Positions 7,907 through 16,186 of a stretch of 51,667 nt of DNA are shown here, in pieces; the stretch's first letter is position 1, and each line of letters opens with the position of its first letter. This stretch comes from Terrisporobacter othiniensis (GTDB lineage: Bacteria > Bacillota > Clostridia > Peptostreptococcales > Peptostreptococcaceae). The translations under genes and the position numbers were made by a program. Where the stretch lies: the NCBI RefSeq assembly GCF_000808015.1, contig NZ_JWHR01000018.1:1-51667 (forward strand). Reading direction: 5' to 3'. The notes beneath the pieces are model-generated. The model had not been told where the DNA came from and ran no database searches. It saw only the letters and a program-made list of their open reading frames with translations.

Positions 7907-8353
7907 ATGAAAAAACTGATAATGATTGGTCTTTGCATGGTCATGCTCACAACGATATGTACTGGGTGTAGCTCTACTTCCACAAGCTCTGGCAATGGAG
8001 GTAAGACCCAGCAAAATAAAATACCTGACTTGAGAGGGGAATGGAAACAAAAAAATAGCAAATCTAATGACTCTTATCAAGCGGCAACAATAAGTGATGA
8101 GACTATTACAATCTATTGGATAAGTGATAACGGTGATACAAAATCACTTTATTGGGCTGGTTCTTTTGAAGCTCCAAAAACTGCTGATGAACCTTATTCA
8201 TGGACTTCTAAAAATGACCATAGTAAAACTGAAACTGCTTTGTTAGCTTCCAGTGATGATACAAAAACTATTACCTACGAAAATGGGGTATTAAGCTATG
8301 AGGCTTCAGCTATGGGCACGACTACAAAGATTATACTGGAAAAGCAAAAATAG
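7907..8353 (+). CDS. Small secreted lipoprotein
   Basis: AGGAGG at 7892-7897 is nine bases from the ATG at 7907 and only three from an in-frame ATG at 7901, so 7907 is preferred. The product, 148 residues, has a lipoprotein signal (KKLIMIGLCMVMLTTICTGC) with the lipidated Cys after LTTICTG, then a Ser/Thr/Gly linker (SSTSTSSGNGG). The mature part (LRGEWKQKNSKSNDSYQAAT ... TTKIILEKQK) is a beta-rich domain that looks like a lipocalin-like small lipoprotein fold found in Firmicutes. It is expected on the outer face of the membrane. No partner gene is evident. The gene ends inside a short direct repeat of its own sequence. Confidence 0.75.
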   Translation: MKKLIMIGLCMVMLTTICTGCSSTSTSSGNGGKTQQNKIPDLRGEWKQKNSKSNDSYQAATISDETITIYWISDNGDTKSLYWAGSFEAPKTADEPYSWTSKNDHSKTETALLASSDDTKTITYENGVLSYEASAMGTTTKIILEKQK

Positions 8354-8667
8354 CAAATCCAATGAATTAACATGTCTTAGATATAGTTCAGGACAATTTT
8401 CACCTAAAAGTTATATTTATGCCTTAATAGCTGGAGGTAATGAAAAGAAAGGTAAATTTATCGAAGAATACTGGTACAAAATTCCATTCAATTGACTATT
8501 GACTAGATTGAGGACTATAATAAATGGTAGTATATTACAAAATATCTAACATAGTACTTATGCGCAGAATTTATTATTATAAGAATTTCACTTAAGTTAT
8601 ACAAAAACATATAACTACTGATTAAATGAAATAAAATATGATTATTTTATGAAAGAAGGTATAAGAA
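8354..8667. other. Intergenic region with a degraded reading frame and the pepV promoter
   Basis: The first ~140 bases keep an open frame (SKNSKSNELTCLRYSSGQFS ... GKFIEEYWYKIPFN, ending at 8495) with no start or family I recognise, probably a gene remnant. The remainder holds the promoter listed separately and an AT-rich leader. Confidence 0.4.
8492..8521 (+). promoter_or_regulatory. Predicted sigma-A promoter of pepV
   Basis: TTGACT at 8492-8497 and TATAAT at 8516-8521 are 18 bases apart. This gives a roughly 140-base 5' leader before pepV in which I see no riboswitch fold. Confidence 0.65.
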
Positions 8668-10017
8668 ATGAATAATAAATTAAACGAAATAGTTGAAAAA
8701 AACAGTAAAGAATTAATCAAAGCCCTACAAGACATGGTTAAAATTAAAAGTGTAAGAGATACACCCAAAAAAGGAATGCCATTTGGTGAGGGAGTATGTA
8801 AAGCCCTTAATAAACAACTTGAGATTGCTGAAAAACTAGGGTTTAAAGTAACTAACGTAGACAATTACTATGGATATGCAGAATATGGTGAAGGAGAAGA
8901 ATACGTTTGTGCTCTTGGTCATTTAGATGTAGTTCCAGAGGGAGATGGATGGCAATACGGCCCTTATTCTGGCCAGATAGTTGATGATAAATTATGGGGA
9001 AGAGGTACTATTGATGATAAAGGACCTATAAATGCAGCCTTGTTTGCATTAGCAGCACTTAAAGAATCTGGGTTTAAGCCTTCTAAGAAAATTAGAATTA
9101 TATTTGGATGTGATGAAGAAACAGGTTGTGAAGATATGGAGTATTATAATGAAAGAGAAAAAGCACCTATTTACGGATTTACACCAGATGCTGATTTTCC
9201 AGCAATTTATGGTGAAAAAGGAATTCTTCGTTTTGAACTAACTACTCCATTTGATTTGACAGGTGGATCAAACATTAAGAGTATAGCTGGTGGAATTGTG
9301 GTAAATGCTGTTCCTGATAAAGCTGAAGCTGTTATCATTGGAAAAACGTGTCCAGATGCAGAAAACATTACATGCAAAGAAAATGCTGATGGAAGCGTAA
9401 CTGTATCAGCTAAGGGCAGTCCCGCTCATGGAAGTATACCACATACAGGTAAAAATGCTATTGGAATTTTAATTAAATATTTAGTAGATAACAATCTTGT
9501 TGAAGGTAAAGAAGGAGAAAAACTTTCATTTATACGTAAGTATTTATGTGATGGAACTTTTGGAGCTGAACTTGGTATAGATATGGAAGATGAAACAGGA
9601 TCATTAACAATGAATATGGGTATTGTAGATGTTGTAGATGGAAAACTTCGTCTACATATGGACCTAAGATATCCATGTACAAAGACTGATAAAGGAATAT
9701 TGGAAACTTTCTTGGCTAAGTTACAAGGATTTGATGTGGAGAATGTGGAAAATACAAAACCTCTTTATGTTAGTAAGGAAAGTAAACTTATAAAAACTAT
9801 AACAGATGTATATAGTGAATTTTACGATGGAGACAGTACTGCTACTGCAATTGGTGGAGGAACTTATGCAAAACACCTTCATAATATAGTAGCATTTGGT
9901 CCATGTATTCCAGGAGAGGAAGTTGTGGAACATACTAATCATGAATATATAAAAATAGATCATCTGATAACATTGGCTAAAATATATGCCAATGCACTTG
10001 AGTTACTTTCAAAGTAA
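8668..10017 (+). CDS. pepV: Dipeptidase PepV, M20 metallopeptidase family
   Basis: PepV is a cytosolic zinc dipeptidase that hydrolyses a broad range of dipeptides, including some with an N-terminal beta-Ala or D-Ala. The 449-residue length fits. Metal and catalytic motifs are all present: GHLDVVP (84-90, His85 and Asp87), GRGTIDDKGP (111-120, bridging Asp), CDEETG (148-153, catalytic and metal Glu), TPDADFP (172-178), and the C-terminal FGPCIPGEEVVEHTNHEY with the last metal His. The lid domain insertion with SAKGSPAHGSIPHTGKNA is seen in the middle. A strong promoter lies upstream, GAAAGAAGG precedes the ATG, and a terminator follows, so it is monocistronic. It is likely important for amino-acid-fermenting metabolism. 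Confidence 0.93.
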   Translation: MNNKLNEIVEKNSKELIKALQDMVKIKSVRDTPKKGMPFGEGVCKALNKQLEIAEKLGFKVTNVDNYYGYAEYGEGEEYVCALGHLDVVPEGDGWQYGPYSGQIVDDKLWGRGTIDDKGPINAALFALAALKESGFKPSKKIRIIFGCDEETGCEDMEYYNEREKAPIYGFTPDADFPAIYGEKGILRFELTTPFDLTGGSNIKSIAGGIVVNAVPDKAEAVIIGKTCPDAENITCKENADGSVTVSAKGSPAHGSIPHTGKNAIGILIKYLVDNNLVEGKEGEKLSFIRKYLCDGTFGAELGIDMEDETGSLTMNMGIVDVVDGKLRLHMDLRYPCTKTDKGILETFLAKLQGFDVENVENTKPLYVSKESKLIKTITDVYSEFYDGDSTATAIGGGTYAKHLHNIVAFGPCIPGEEVVEHTNHEYIKIDHLITLAKIYANALELLSK

Positions 10018-10044
10018 TGTATTTGAGATAATATAGTTAATAAT

Positions 10045-10075
10045 AAAAAGGGAGCTATGATATAGCTCTCTTTTT
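10045..10075 (+). terminator. Terminator of pepV
   Basis: AAAAAGGGAGCTAT pairs with ATAGCTCTCTTTTT with one mismatch and ends in a T-run. Confidence 0.85.
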
Positions 10076-10081
10076 ATTATT

Positions 10082-10338
10082 AAAAGAGTTATTTAATCAA
10101 ATTTTCTTATAAATCTATATCCATAGCCTCGTCATTTTCAAGTGCATGCTTATATATAGCTTCTGCAGCGCTAAACTACTACTAATTTTATTAAACACTA
10201 TAATGATATTATAATATTTTTTCAAATGAAAAAAGAAAATTAAAAAATATTAATAAAATTGTTGAAAAATACCTAAAAATAATGGATTATAAATTAAAGC
10301 AAAAAGATAATTATTAAAACAGGGGGAAGAAATACATT
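10082..10338. other. Intergenic region upstream of codB
   Basis: It is AT-rich. On the minus strand, 10107-10172 reads SAAEAIYKHALENDEAMDID then L and a stop without a start, possibly a tail remnant of a lost gene. I find no purine riboswitch core before the permease. Confidence 0.3.
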
Positions 10339-11607
10339 ATGAAAAAATATTACGTAGACAAAGAATATTCATTAGAAGCAGTACCACAAGATAAAAGAAA
10401 AAGTTTTCTACCCATGCTAGTTGTTATGTTAGGTTTTTCCTTCTTTTCAGTAAGTATGTTAGCAGGAGGAAGTTTAAGGGGAAATCTTACTATCAAAAAT
10501 TTCTTAGATGCAGTATTTTATGGAAATTTATTATTATGTATTTATACAGGACTTTTAGCTTATATGGCAGGGGATACAGGACTTTCTACTCATCTACTTG
10601 CCAAATATTCCTTTGGAGAAAAAGGATCCCAGTTAGTATCTTTTTTAATTTCCATAACACAAATAGGATGGTTTGGAATGGGAATTGCACTTTTTTCAAT
10701 ACCAGCTTCTTATTTCATAGGAATAGATACTTGGATTTTAGTTTTGATTTCAGGTGTATTAATTACAATCACAGCTTATTTTGGTATGAAATTATTGATA
10801 ATTTTAAGTGTGATAGCAGTACCTACAATAGGCATATTGGGCGGATTTTCTACAGTGAAGGCTATAGAAGATATAGGAGGACTAATAAATTTACTCTATA
10901 TTAAACCTTCGGGAATAATAACTATAAGTACTGCTTTATCAATTGTTATAGGCTCTTTTATAAGTGCAGGAATTTTCACACCAGATTTTGCACGATTTGC
11001 AAAAAATAAAAAGGTAGCAGTTAGGTCTACAGTTACTGCATTTTTTATTGGAAATTCTATAATGTTTTTATTTGGTGCATTGGGAGTTATGACAGTAGGA
11101 AGTGCAGATATATCAGTAGTTATGTTTGCACAAGGTTTGATAATACCAGGAATTATTGTACTTGCACTGAACATATGGACAACAAATGGTAATGCTCTGT
11201 ATGGGATAAGCCTTGGATTTACAAATATAACTAAGGCACCAAAGAGAAAAATGGTTATTGTAAATGGACTGATTGGAACTTTCATTTCCATATTTGTATA
11301 TAGAAACTTGGTTAATTGGCTAAACTTGCTAAGTACACTTATACCACCTATAGGAGCTGTTATGTTGGCAGATTATTTTATAATTAACAAAAGAAAATAT
11401 GTGGATTTTAAAGATGCAAAGTTTGAATATATAAATGTAAATGCTATATTAGCATGGCTTGCTGGAACTATTGGAGCTTATATTATACCTGGTATAATAC
11501 ACCTTAACTCTGTAGGTGTGGCAGTTATTACATATGTAATTTTGACAAAGTTGAATAAAAACAAAGATATTGAAAGTGTAGAAATGGCAAAGAAAATAGC
11601 GGCTTAA
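10339..11607 (+). CDS. codB: Cytosine/purine permease, NCS1 family
   Basis: The 422-residue integral membrane protein carries the CodB-type N-terminus (EYSLEAVPQDKRKSFLPMLV) and about twelve hydrophobic segments, with family features such as MLAGGSLRGNLT, AYMAGDTGLSTHLLAKYSFG, GWFGMGIALFSIPA, and FTPDFARFAKNKK. NCS1 CodB proteins import cytosine with a coupled cation. The usual partner codA (cytosine deaminase) is not adjacent or elsewhere in the window, so the exact nucleobase or analogue carried is uncertain. A GGGGGA site precedes the ATG. It appears to be a single-gene unit. Confidence 0.88.
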   Translation: MKKYYVDKEYSLEAVPQDKRKSFLPMLVVMLGFSFFSVSMLAGGSLRGNLTIKNFLDAVFYGNLLLCIYTGLLAYMAGDTGLSTHLLAKYSFGEKGSQLVSFLISITQIGWFGMGIALFSIPASYFIGIDTWILVLISGVLITITAYFGMKLLIILSVIAVPTIGILGGFSTVKAIEDIGGLINLLYIKPSGIITISTALSIVIGSFISAGIFTPDFARFAKNKKVAVRSTVTAFFIGNSIMFLFGALGVMTVGSADISVVMFAQGLIIPGIIVLALNIWTTNGNALYGISLGFTNITKAPKRKMVIVNGLIGTFISIFVYRNLVNWLNLLSTLIPPIGAVMLADYFIINKRKYVDFKDAKFEYINVNAILAWLAGTIGAYIIPGIIHLNSVGVAVITYVILTKLNKNKDIESVEMAKKIAA

Positions 11608-11905
11608 TTGAAGAGAATTTCTATGAATTGTTTGAGATTCGTAATAGAAAACAATAAATTGAACTTAGTAAATAAGAAACCTTTGAAATATAAGATATTT
11701 ATAGCAGGCAACTTGCTTTTTTCTTCTTATTTATTATTAAGTGGTTTATATCATTGTTAAATGCTTGTATTTTGACAAATACTTCTGCTGTTTTCATATA
11801 TTATAGCAAGTCTATTTATTTCAAATCTTATATTTGCAACAGAAAATTGGAGTGGCTAAAAAAGACTGATAATATAATTGTGGAGTTTAGATAGATTTAA
11901 TAGGT

Positions 11906-11949
11906 ATAGTCTTATCTTTATATTTTCATTAATATAAAGATAAGACTAT
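11906..11949 (+). terminator. Long perfect hairpin, probable bidirectional terminator
   Basis: An 18-bp perfect stem, ATAGTCTTATCTTTATAT (11906-11923) with its complement at 11932-11949, followed by TTGTTTT. It lies about 300 bases beyond codB, with no gene just upstream, so it may be inherited from a deleted gene. Confidence 0.7.
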
Positions 11950-12070
11950 TTGTTTTAGAGAGATGCTGTCAACGTATATAAAATATACAGTTTTTAGCTC
12001 ATATTTACCTCCTGAAATGTAGAATTTGACGGCATTTGTCTAGCTCTTATACAAAGGAATTTTTAAGACT

Positions 12071-12118
12071 AAGTAGAATTATGAATTATAAGTAGAATTT
12101 AGGGTGATAAGCAGAATT
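12071..12118. repeat. Three direct repeats with 19-base spacing
   Basis: AAGTAGAATT at 12071-12080 and 12090-12099, and AAGCAGAATT at 12109-12118, start exactly 19 bases apart. They lie 42-89 bases before the ATG of the unknown gene at 12160 and look like stacked protein-binding sites, although a chance microduplication is possible. Confidence 0.6.
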
Positions 12119-12159
12119 AAATAAATTAAAGCTGTAATAAAGGTAACAAAGGAGGAAAA

Positions 12160-13128
12160 ATGAGCAGGGAGATAATGTTTTATGGTGAAAAAGGAATTTT
12201 AAATTCAATAATACTAGATATTCAAGGTGATATAGCTAAACAAAAGCAATTTCTTAGATCAATAATCTTGGCAGATAAAAGTAAACTTAATTGGGTAGAT
12301 AACGTATATACAGTTAAATATTTTATGGGACCATATTTGGATCAATTTGGAAGCCCAGATATGATTATGGAAGCTATAACAATAAATGATGATAAATATG
12401 TATTATTTGTTAATGCAAAATTGACACCATATCATGAGAGTGCCCTGAGCATGGAACAAATAGAGAATAAAAATAATGATTACCTACCTAGAACCTATAG
12501 AAATAATTGCAAAAAAATTAATGTTCAATTATCTTTATTATACAGATTTGTAGAAGCTTATAAAAATAACCCATTAGATGTTAAAGATATAAGTAGTATA
12601 ATAATTGAAGAAAGTACAGTATCATCAAGCTACAATGACGATATGGAAAGAAAATTAGAGGATTGGACAATTATGGACTATTGGAATCGAAATTTTGAAG
12701 ATGCAAAAGATTACTACTTCGTTGCACTTACTAACGATTTGAAGGATATAATAGATGAGAAAAATTTGAATAGCAAATTATTTCCTTATAATAATAGTTG
12801 TATGATGCCTCCTATTGGTAATGAAAAATGGGAGCTGAATAAAGGAAAATTTGGAATAACAACTTATGATACTCTTGTACATAAAAATGTCATATCTAAA
12901 GATAACGGCTATTATAAAGACACAAGTGATCTAATGCTACTTAGCCCTCCAACTATTGCAGACTATAAGAAAAGAAGATCTCCAGAAGTTTTAGTGAATA
13001 TTGATACTGATAAATGGAAGGAAAATCAAGCGGAATTATATAATATAATGAATGATATGAAAGATCTTGATACGGAGTTCAAATTATTTATTAAAAGCTT
13101 TATAGACTCAGTAGAATATAATCATTAA
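12160..13128 (+). CDS. Hypothetical protein of 322 residues
   Basis: I do not recognise this family. The protein is soluble, with no signal peptide or membrane segment. The N-terminal third reads like an alpha/beta fold: MFYGEKGILNSIILDIQGDI, then DKSKLNWVDNVYTVKYFMGP, and a strand pair DMIMEAITINDDKYVLFVNAK with an E-(18 residues)-V-x-x-N-A-K arrangement that faintly recalls a PD-(D/E)XK core, but no clear catalytic set is visible. The C-terminal half has aromatic-rich segments (MDYWNRNFEDAKDYYFVALT; ELNKGKFGITTYDTLVHKNV) and ends in a helical tail. AGGAGG stands eight bases before the ATG. It forms a single transcript bounded by the repeats and a terminator. Confidence 0.6.
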   Translation: MSREIMFYGEKGILNSIILDIQGDIAKQKQFLRSIILADKSKLNWVDNVYTVKYFMGPYLDQFGSPDMIMEAITINDDKYVLFVNAKLTPYHESALSMEQIENKNNDYLPRTYRNNCKKINVQLSLLYRFVEAYKNNPLDVKDISSIIIEESTVSSSYNDDMERKLEDWTIMDYWNRNFEDAKDYYFVALTNDLKDIIDEKNLNSKLFPYNNSCMMPPIGNEKWELNKGKFGITTYDTLVHKNVISKDNGYYKDTSDLMLLSPPTIADYKKRRSPEVLVNIDTDKWKENQAELYNIMNDMKDLDTEFKLFIKSFIDSVEYNH

Positions 13129-13186
13129 ATTTATGTTATGGATGAATTTAGTATGTTGATGATAAATATTTAAAATAAGGATTATT

Positions 13187-13214
13187 AGGGGTGTATCAAA
13201 AATGATACACCCCT
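13187..13214. terminator. Terminator, copy 1 of a recurring GGGTGTATCA hairpin
   Basis: AGGGGTGTATCA (13187-13198) pairs with TGATACACCCCT (13203-13214), followed by TGAATTTTAT. The same stem core recurs at 20872 and 38028. Confidence 0.85.
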
Positions 13215-13352
13215 TGAATTTTATCTAAAAATAGGAAGTTAAATAATAACAAGAACTTTAACTTTGTATACTATGAACTTTAATTTATCAAGACTACCTA
13301 TTCAACTATAGATTTTACTAATATACACAGATTATTTATTAATATAATTAAT

Positions 13353-13381
13353 TGGACATATATATTTACCTTAGATATACT
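13353..13381 (+). promoter_or_regulatory. Predicted sigma-A promoter of the ABC/GNAT/lyase operon
   Basis: TGGACA (13353-13358) and TATACT (13376-13381) with 17 bases between. Transcription would start near 13388, just before the inverted repeat. Confidence 0.6.
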
Positions 13382-13402
13382 AAATTGACAGACAAAATGC
13401 TA

Positions 13403-13436
13403 AATATTTACATATTTAGACAAATCTGTAAATATT
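13403..13436. promoter_or_regulatory. Perfect inverted repeat, candidate operator
   Basis: AATATTTACA (13403-13412) and its exact complement TGTAAATATT (13427-13436) flank 14 bases. The site lies just downstream of the predicted transcription start and 14 bases before the GGGAGG ribosome binding site, a position typical of repressor operators. It could also fold as an RNA hairpin. The regulator is unknown. Confidence 0.55.
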
Positions 13437-13462
13437 GATTTGAATAGAGGGAGGATTACAAA

Positions 13463-14275
13463 ATGAAAAAAAGAATTTTAAAATTATTATTTCTAAGTAT
13501 TGCAATGTTAGGATTATTAGTAGGATGTAGCCCTAAGGAAGAATCTACAGAAAGTAGTAATAATGAGGTAGAAAAGGTTATTAAAGTAGGGTGTGAAGCA
13601 ACAACTCCTGGATGGATTCAATCAGGGGATGATGGAAAGTTAGCAGGTTATGATTATGATGTATGGATGGAAATAGGAAAAAGAACAGGTTATAAAATAG
13701 AATATAAAGTTATGGAATGGGATGGAATGTGGGCAATGCTACAAGATGGAAGATTAGATTCTGTTGGCGAGCAAATATCAATTTCACCTGAGAGAGAAGA
13801 AAAATATAACTTCTCAGAGCCATATGCATATAATCGTTATTGTTTATTAGCTGCTAAAGATAATAAAGAGTTAAATAGTATGGATGATTTAAAAAGTGGA
13901 ATGTCAATATCGTGTGAGACAAATACAAGTGATGAATCTATAGTTGATGCAATAGACAAAGAATATGGAGTTGAATTAAAAAGAACTTATTATGATGGTA
14001 TGTCAGTACAAGATGTGGCACTTGGAAGATGTGATTTATGGCCACGTGCTGAAACTTCTTGTAATTTAACTGTAAAAGAAGTAGATAATTTAAAAATTCT
14101 TGGTAAAACAAATATTTTAGAAACAAATGCATATCCTTTTGCAAAAAATGATAGAGGTGAAGAACTTAATAAAGTTGTTTCAAAAGCAATTAAAGAGATG
14201 AAGGAAGATGGTACACTAAAAGAGCTATCTGAAAAATGGTTCTCAATGGATATATCAGAAAAACCTACAAACTAG
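13463..14275 (+). CDS. Amino-acid ABC transporter substrate-binding lipoprotein
   Basis: The 270-residue product is a family 3 solute-binding protein. Its signal peptide (MKKRILKLLFLSIAMLGLLV) ends in a lipobox with lipidated Cys22 (LLVGC), so it is anchored outside the membrane. The fold markers GYDYDVWMEIGKRTGYKIEY, LQDGRLDSVGEQISISPERE and KYNFSEPYAYNRYCLLA are the polar amino-acid binding domain. The first gene of a five-gene operon, it feeds the permease 25 bases downstream and the ATPase after it. The distal C-S lyase suggests cystine, cysteine or a sulfur-substituted amino acid as ligand, which is inference. GGGAGG precedes the ATG. Confidence 0.9.
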   Translation: MKKRILKLLFLSIAMLGLLVGCSPKEESTESSNNEVEKVIKVGCEATTPGWIQSGDDGKLAGYDYDVWMEIGKRTGYKIEYKVMEWDGMWAMLQDGRLDSVGEQISISPEREEKYNFSEPYAYNRYCLLAAKDNKELNSMDDLKSGMSISCETNTSDESIVDAIDKEYGVELKRTYYDGMSVQDVALGRCDLWPRAETSCNLTVKEVDNLKILGKTNILETNAYPFAKNDRGEELNKVVSKAIKEMKEDGTLKELSEKWFSMDISEKPTN

Positions 14276-14300
14276 TATTAATTTTAGGAGACATATATAG

Positions 14301-14963
14301 ATGGATATCAATTTTTCAATATCAGTAATAAAGGCAATTACAGAAGCTTTGCCAATAACTTTATCATTAACGCTATTATCATTTATTGCGGCTTTAATAC
14401 TTGCTATTATTATAGCTATGATAGATTATTTTAGAGTTCCTGTATTGAGACCCATATGTAATTTATATGTGTCATTTTTTAGAGGGACTCCCTTAATACC
14501 GCAATTATTTTTGCTTTATTTTGGAATACCATCATTTATTCCCTCATTACGTGAGATTCCAGCATTTACAATATGTGTTATAGGTCTTACACTTAATGCA
14601 GCGGCTTATATGAAGGAAGTTATAAGAGGATCATTGTTATCAGTTCCAATAGGACAAAAAGAAGCAGCAATTGCTCATGGAATGACACCGATACAATCTA
14701 TGTTTAGAATAATATTGCCTCAAGCAGCAAGGGTTGCTTTACCATCTCTATTTAATAACTTAGTGGATATAGTAAAAGGAACATCGGTAGCTTTTACCAT
14801 AGGAGTTATAGAAATTACAGCGACAGCAAATTTAAGAGCATCAGTAACATTTAATTATTTTGAGTCTTATATGATATTAATGCTTGTATATTGGATTATT
14901 ATTCTTATATTAGAACGTTTAGAGAGTTTATTAGAAAAAAAATTATCTATAGGATATAGATAG
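14301..14963 (+). CDS. Amino-acid ABC transporter permease
   Basis: The 220-residue HisM/GlnP-type permease has about five membrane helices, beginning [20 protein letters not shown]. The family motif is intact: [17 protein letters not shown] near residue 55 and the cytoplasmic coupling loop [20 protein letters not shown] near 120-140, which docks with the ATPase. It probably works as a homodimer because no second permease is present. AGGAGA precedes the ATG. It lies between its binding protein and its ATPase, 31 bases before the latter. Confidence 0.92.
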   Translation: MDINFSISVIKAITEALPITLSLTLLSFIAALILAIIIAMIDYFRVPVLRPICNLYVSFFRGTPLIPQLFLLYFGIPSFIPSLREIPAFTICVIGLTLNAAAYMKEVIRGSLLSVPIGQKEAAIAHGMTPIQSMFRIILPQAARVALPSLFNNLVDIVKGTSVAFTIGVIEITATANLRASVTFNYFESYMILMLVYWIIILILERLESLLEKKLSIGYR

Positions 14964-14994
14964 AAGAAAGAGCAAATGTAGCAGGGAGAAAAAT

Positions 14995-15729
14995 ATGATA
15001 AGAGTTAAAAATATACATAAAAGTTTTGAAGGAGTAGAAGTTTTAAAAGGAATCGATTTGGAAGTTTCTAAAGGAGAAGTTATAGCTATTATAGGTTCCT
15101 CTGGTACTGGAAAATCAACTTTTTTAAGATGCTTAAATTTCTTAGATAAACCTGACAAAGGAATAATTAATATAGGTAATTTATCAATAGATGCTGAAAA
15201 TTGTACAAAAAAAGAAATTCATGAGTTGAGAAAACACTCTGCTATGATTTTTCAAAATTACAATCTTTATAATAATAAAACAGTGTTGCAAAATGTTACA
15301 GAATCATTAACTACTGTAAAAAAAATGAATAAAAATGAGGCGAAAAAGTTAGCAATATATTATTTAGAAAAAGTAGGTATGGCAGATAGATTAAATCAAT
15401 ACCCAGCAACTTTGTCAGGAGGCCAGCAACAAAGGGTGGCTATAGCAAGATCCATGGCGACTCAACCAGATTTGTTATTACTAGATGAACCAACATCAGC
15501 ATTAGATCCTGAATGGGTTTATGAAGTTTTAGAAGTAATAAAAAAACTTGCAAAAGAACATTTTACAATGATAATTGTTACACATGAAATTCAATTTGCA
15601 AAAGAGGTTGCAGATAGAGTTATATTTATGGATAAAGGTATCATTGTAGAAGAAGGAATTGCTAAGGAGATTTTAAATAATCCTAAATTAGATAGAACAA
15701 AAGAATTTTTAAAACTTAAGGTAATATAG
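14995..15729 (+). CDS. Amino-acid ABC transporter ATP-binding protein
   Basis: This 244-residue ATPase of the GlnQ/polar-amino-acid group powers the importer. It shows Walker [10 protein letters not shown] (34-42), Q-loop [10 protein letters not shown], signature LSGGQQQR, Walker [14 protein letters not shown] and the H-loop VTHEIQFA. The D-loop wording SALDPEWV is typical of the family. It has no regulatory C-terminal extension. Its stop codon TAG is merged with the AGGAG ribosome binding site of the acetyltransferase gene that follows, so the two genes are tightly coupled. Confidence 0.94.
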   Translation: MIRVKNIHKSFEGVEVLKGIDLEVSKGEVIAIIGSSGTGKSTFLRCLNFLDKPDKGIINIGNLSIDAENCTKKEIHELRKHSAMIFQNYNLYNNKTVLQNVTESLTTVKKMNKNEAKKLAIYYLEKVGMADRLNQYPATLSGGQQQRVAIARSMATQPDLLLLDEPTSALDPEWVYEVLEVIKKLAKEHFTMIIVTHEIQFAKEVADRVIFMDKGIIVEEGIAKEILNNPKLDRTKEFLKLKVI

Positions 15730-15737
15730 GAGTGAAT

Positions 15738-16178
15738 ATGAAATTTAACATATTAGAAACTAAAGAATATTTTCCACTAGTACCCATGTATATTGAGGCA
15801 GGTTTAGAAGTTAATATAGAAGATCCTGAGCCAGAAGGCATTATATCATGTTTAAAAATGATGTCCGATGATAATATGATTGGCTGTGCAACACTAACAG
15901 AAGTTAACGGAGAACATATAATTAGATGTGTAGCCATAAAAAAAGAATATCAAGGTAAAGGATTAGGTAGTATTTTAGTAAATAAAGTAATAGAAAAAGC
16001 TAAAGAGAGAAAAGCCAAAAGGGTATTACTAACAGCTAAGGTGCCAGAATTTTATAAAAAATTAGGATTTGAAATAATTTCTAGGAAAGAAGCACCTTTT
16101 GAATCAGATTGTATAAATTGTCATCGATTCCATAATGGATGTGAATCAGAAGTAATGAAACTTGATTTAAATTATTAG
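15738..16178 (+). CDS. GNAT acetyltransferase with C-terminal cysteine cluster
   Basis: The ATG at 15738 is used because AGGAG (15728-15732) lies directly upstream and an in-frame GTG at 15732 overlaps it. The 146-residue product is a GCN5-type N-acetyltransferase: the acetyl-CoA loop VAIKKEYQGKGLGSILVNKV (Q/R-x-x-G-x-G/A) and the late helix VPEFYKKLGFEIISRKE. The last 25 residues hold DCINCHRFHNGC, a possible metal site seen in some clostridial GNATs. Sitting between a transporter and a C-S lyase, it may acetylate an imported sulfur amino acid or product, by analogy with acetylation-based sulfur salvage in Bacillus. The substrate is unproven. Confidence 0.85.
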   Translation: MKFNILETKEYFPLVPMYIEAGLEVNIEDPEPEGIISCLKMMSDDNMIGCATLTEVNGEHIIRCVAIKKEYQGKGLGSILVNKVIEKAKERKAKRVLLTAKVPEFYKKLGFEIISRKEAPFESDCINCHRFHNGCESEVMKLDLNY

Positions 16179-16186
16179 GAGATAAT

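Larger units (their letters stand above)
11608..12159. other. 552-base intergenic region after codB
   Basis: It holds a strong hairpin (11906-11949) and three phased repeats before the next gene (both listed separately). A small imperfect AGCA/TGCT hairpin with a T-run near 11704-11724 may terminate codB. On the minus strand an AGGAGG site near 12005-12012 precedes ATG-AGC-TAA, an abortive start that may be a vestige. No open frame of note. Confidence 0.45.
13215..13462 (+). other. Leader region of the amino-acid transport operon
   Basis: This AT-rich stretch lies between the copy 1 terminator and the lipoprotein gene. It contains a promoter and an inverted repeat (listed separately). I find no T-box or SAM riboswitch motif. 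Confidence 0.5.

Noticed and set aside
1..8600. Prophage or integrative element
   Set aside because: The region is accessory in content but shows no integrase, recombinase, structural phage gene or attachment repeat.
10180..10338. Purine riboswitch before codB
   Set aside because: No conserved purine-aptamer core or matching stems could be found.
10896..11291. Minus-strand hydrophobic frame opposite codB
   Set aside because: It is antisense to a membrane protein gene; the reverse strand of such genes often gives hydrophobic frames.
13385..13390. TTGACA as a -35 for the ABC operon
   Set aside because: No acceptable -10 lies 16-18 bases downstream; the upstream TGGACA/TATACT pair is a better promoter.
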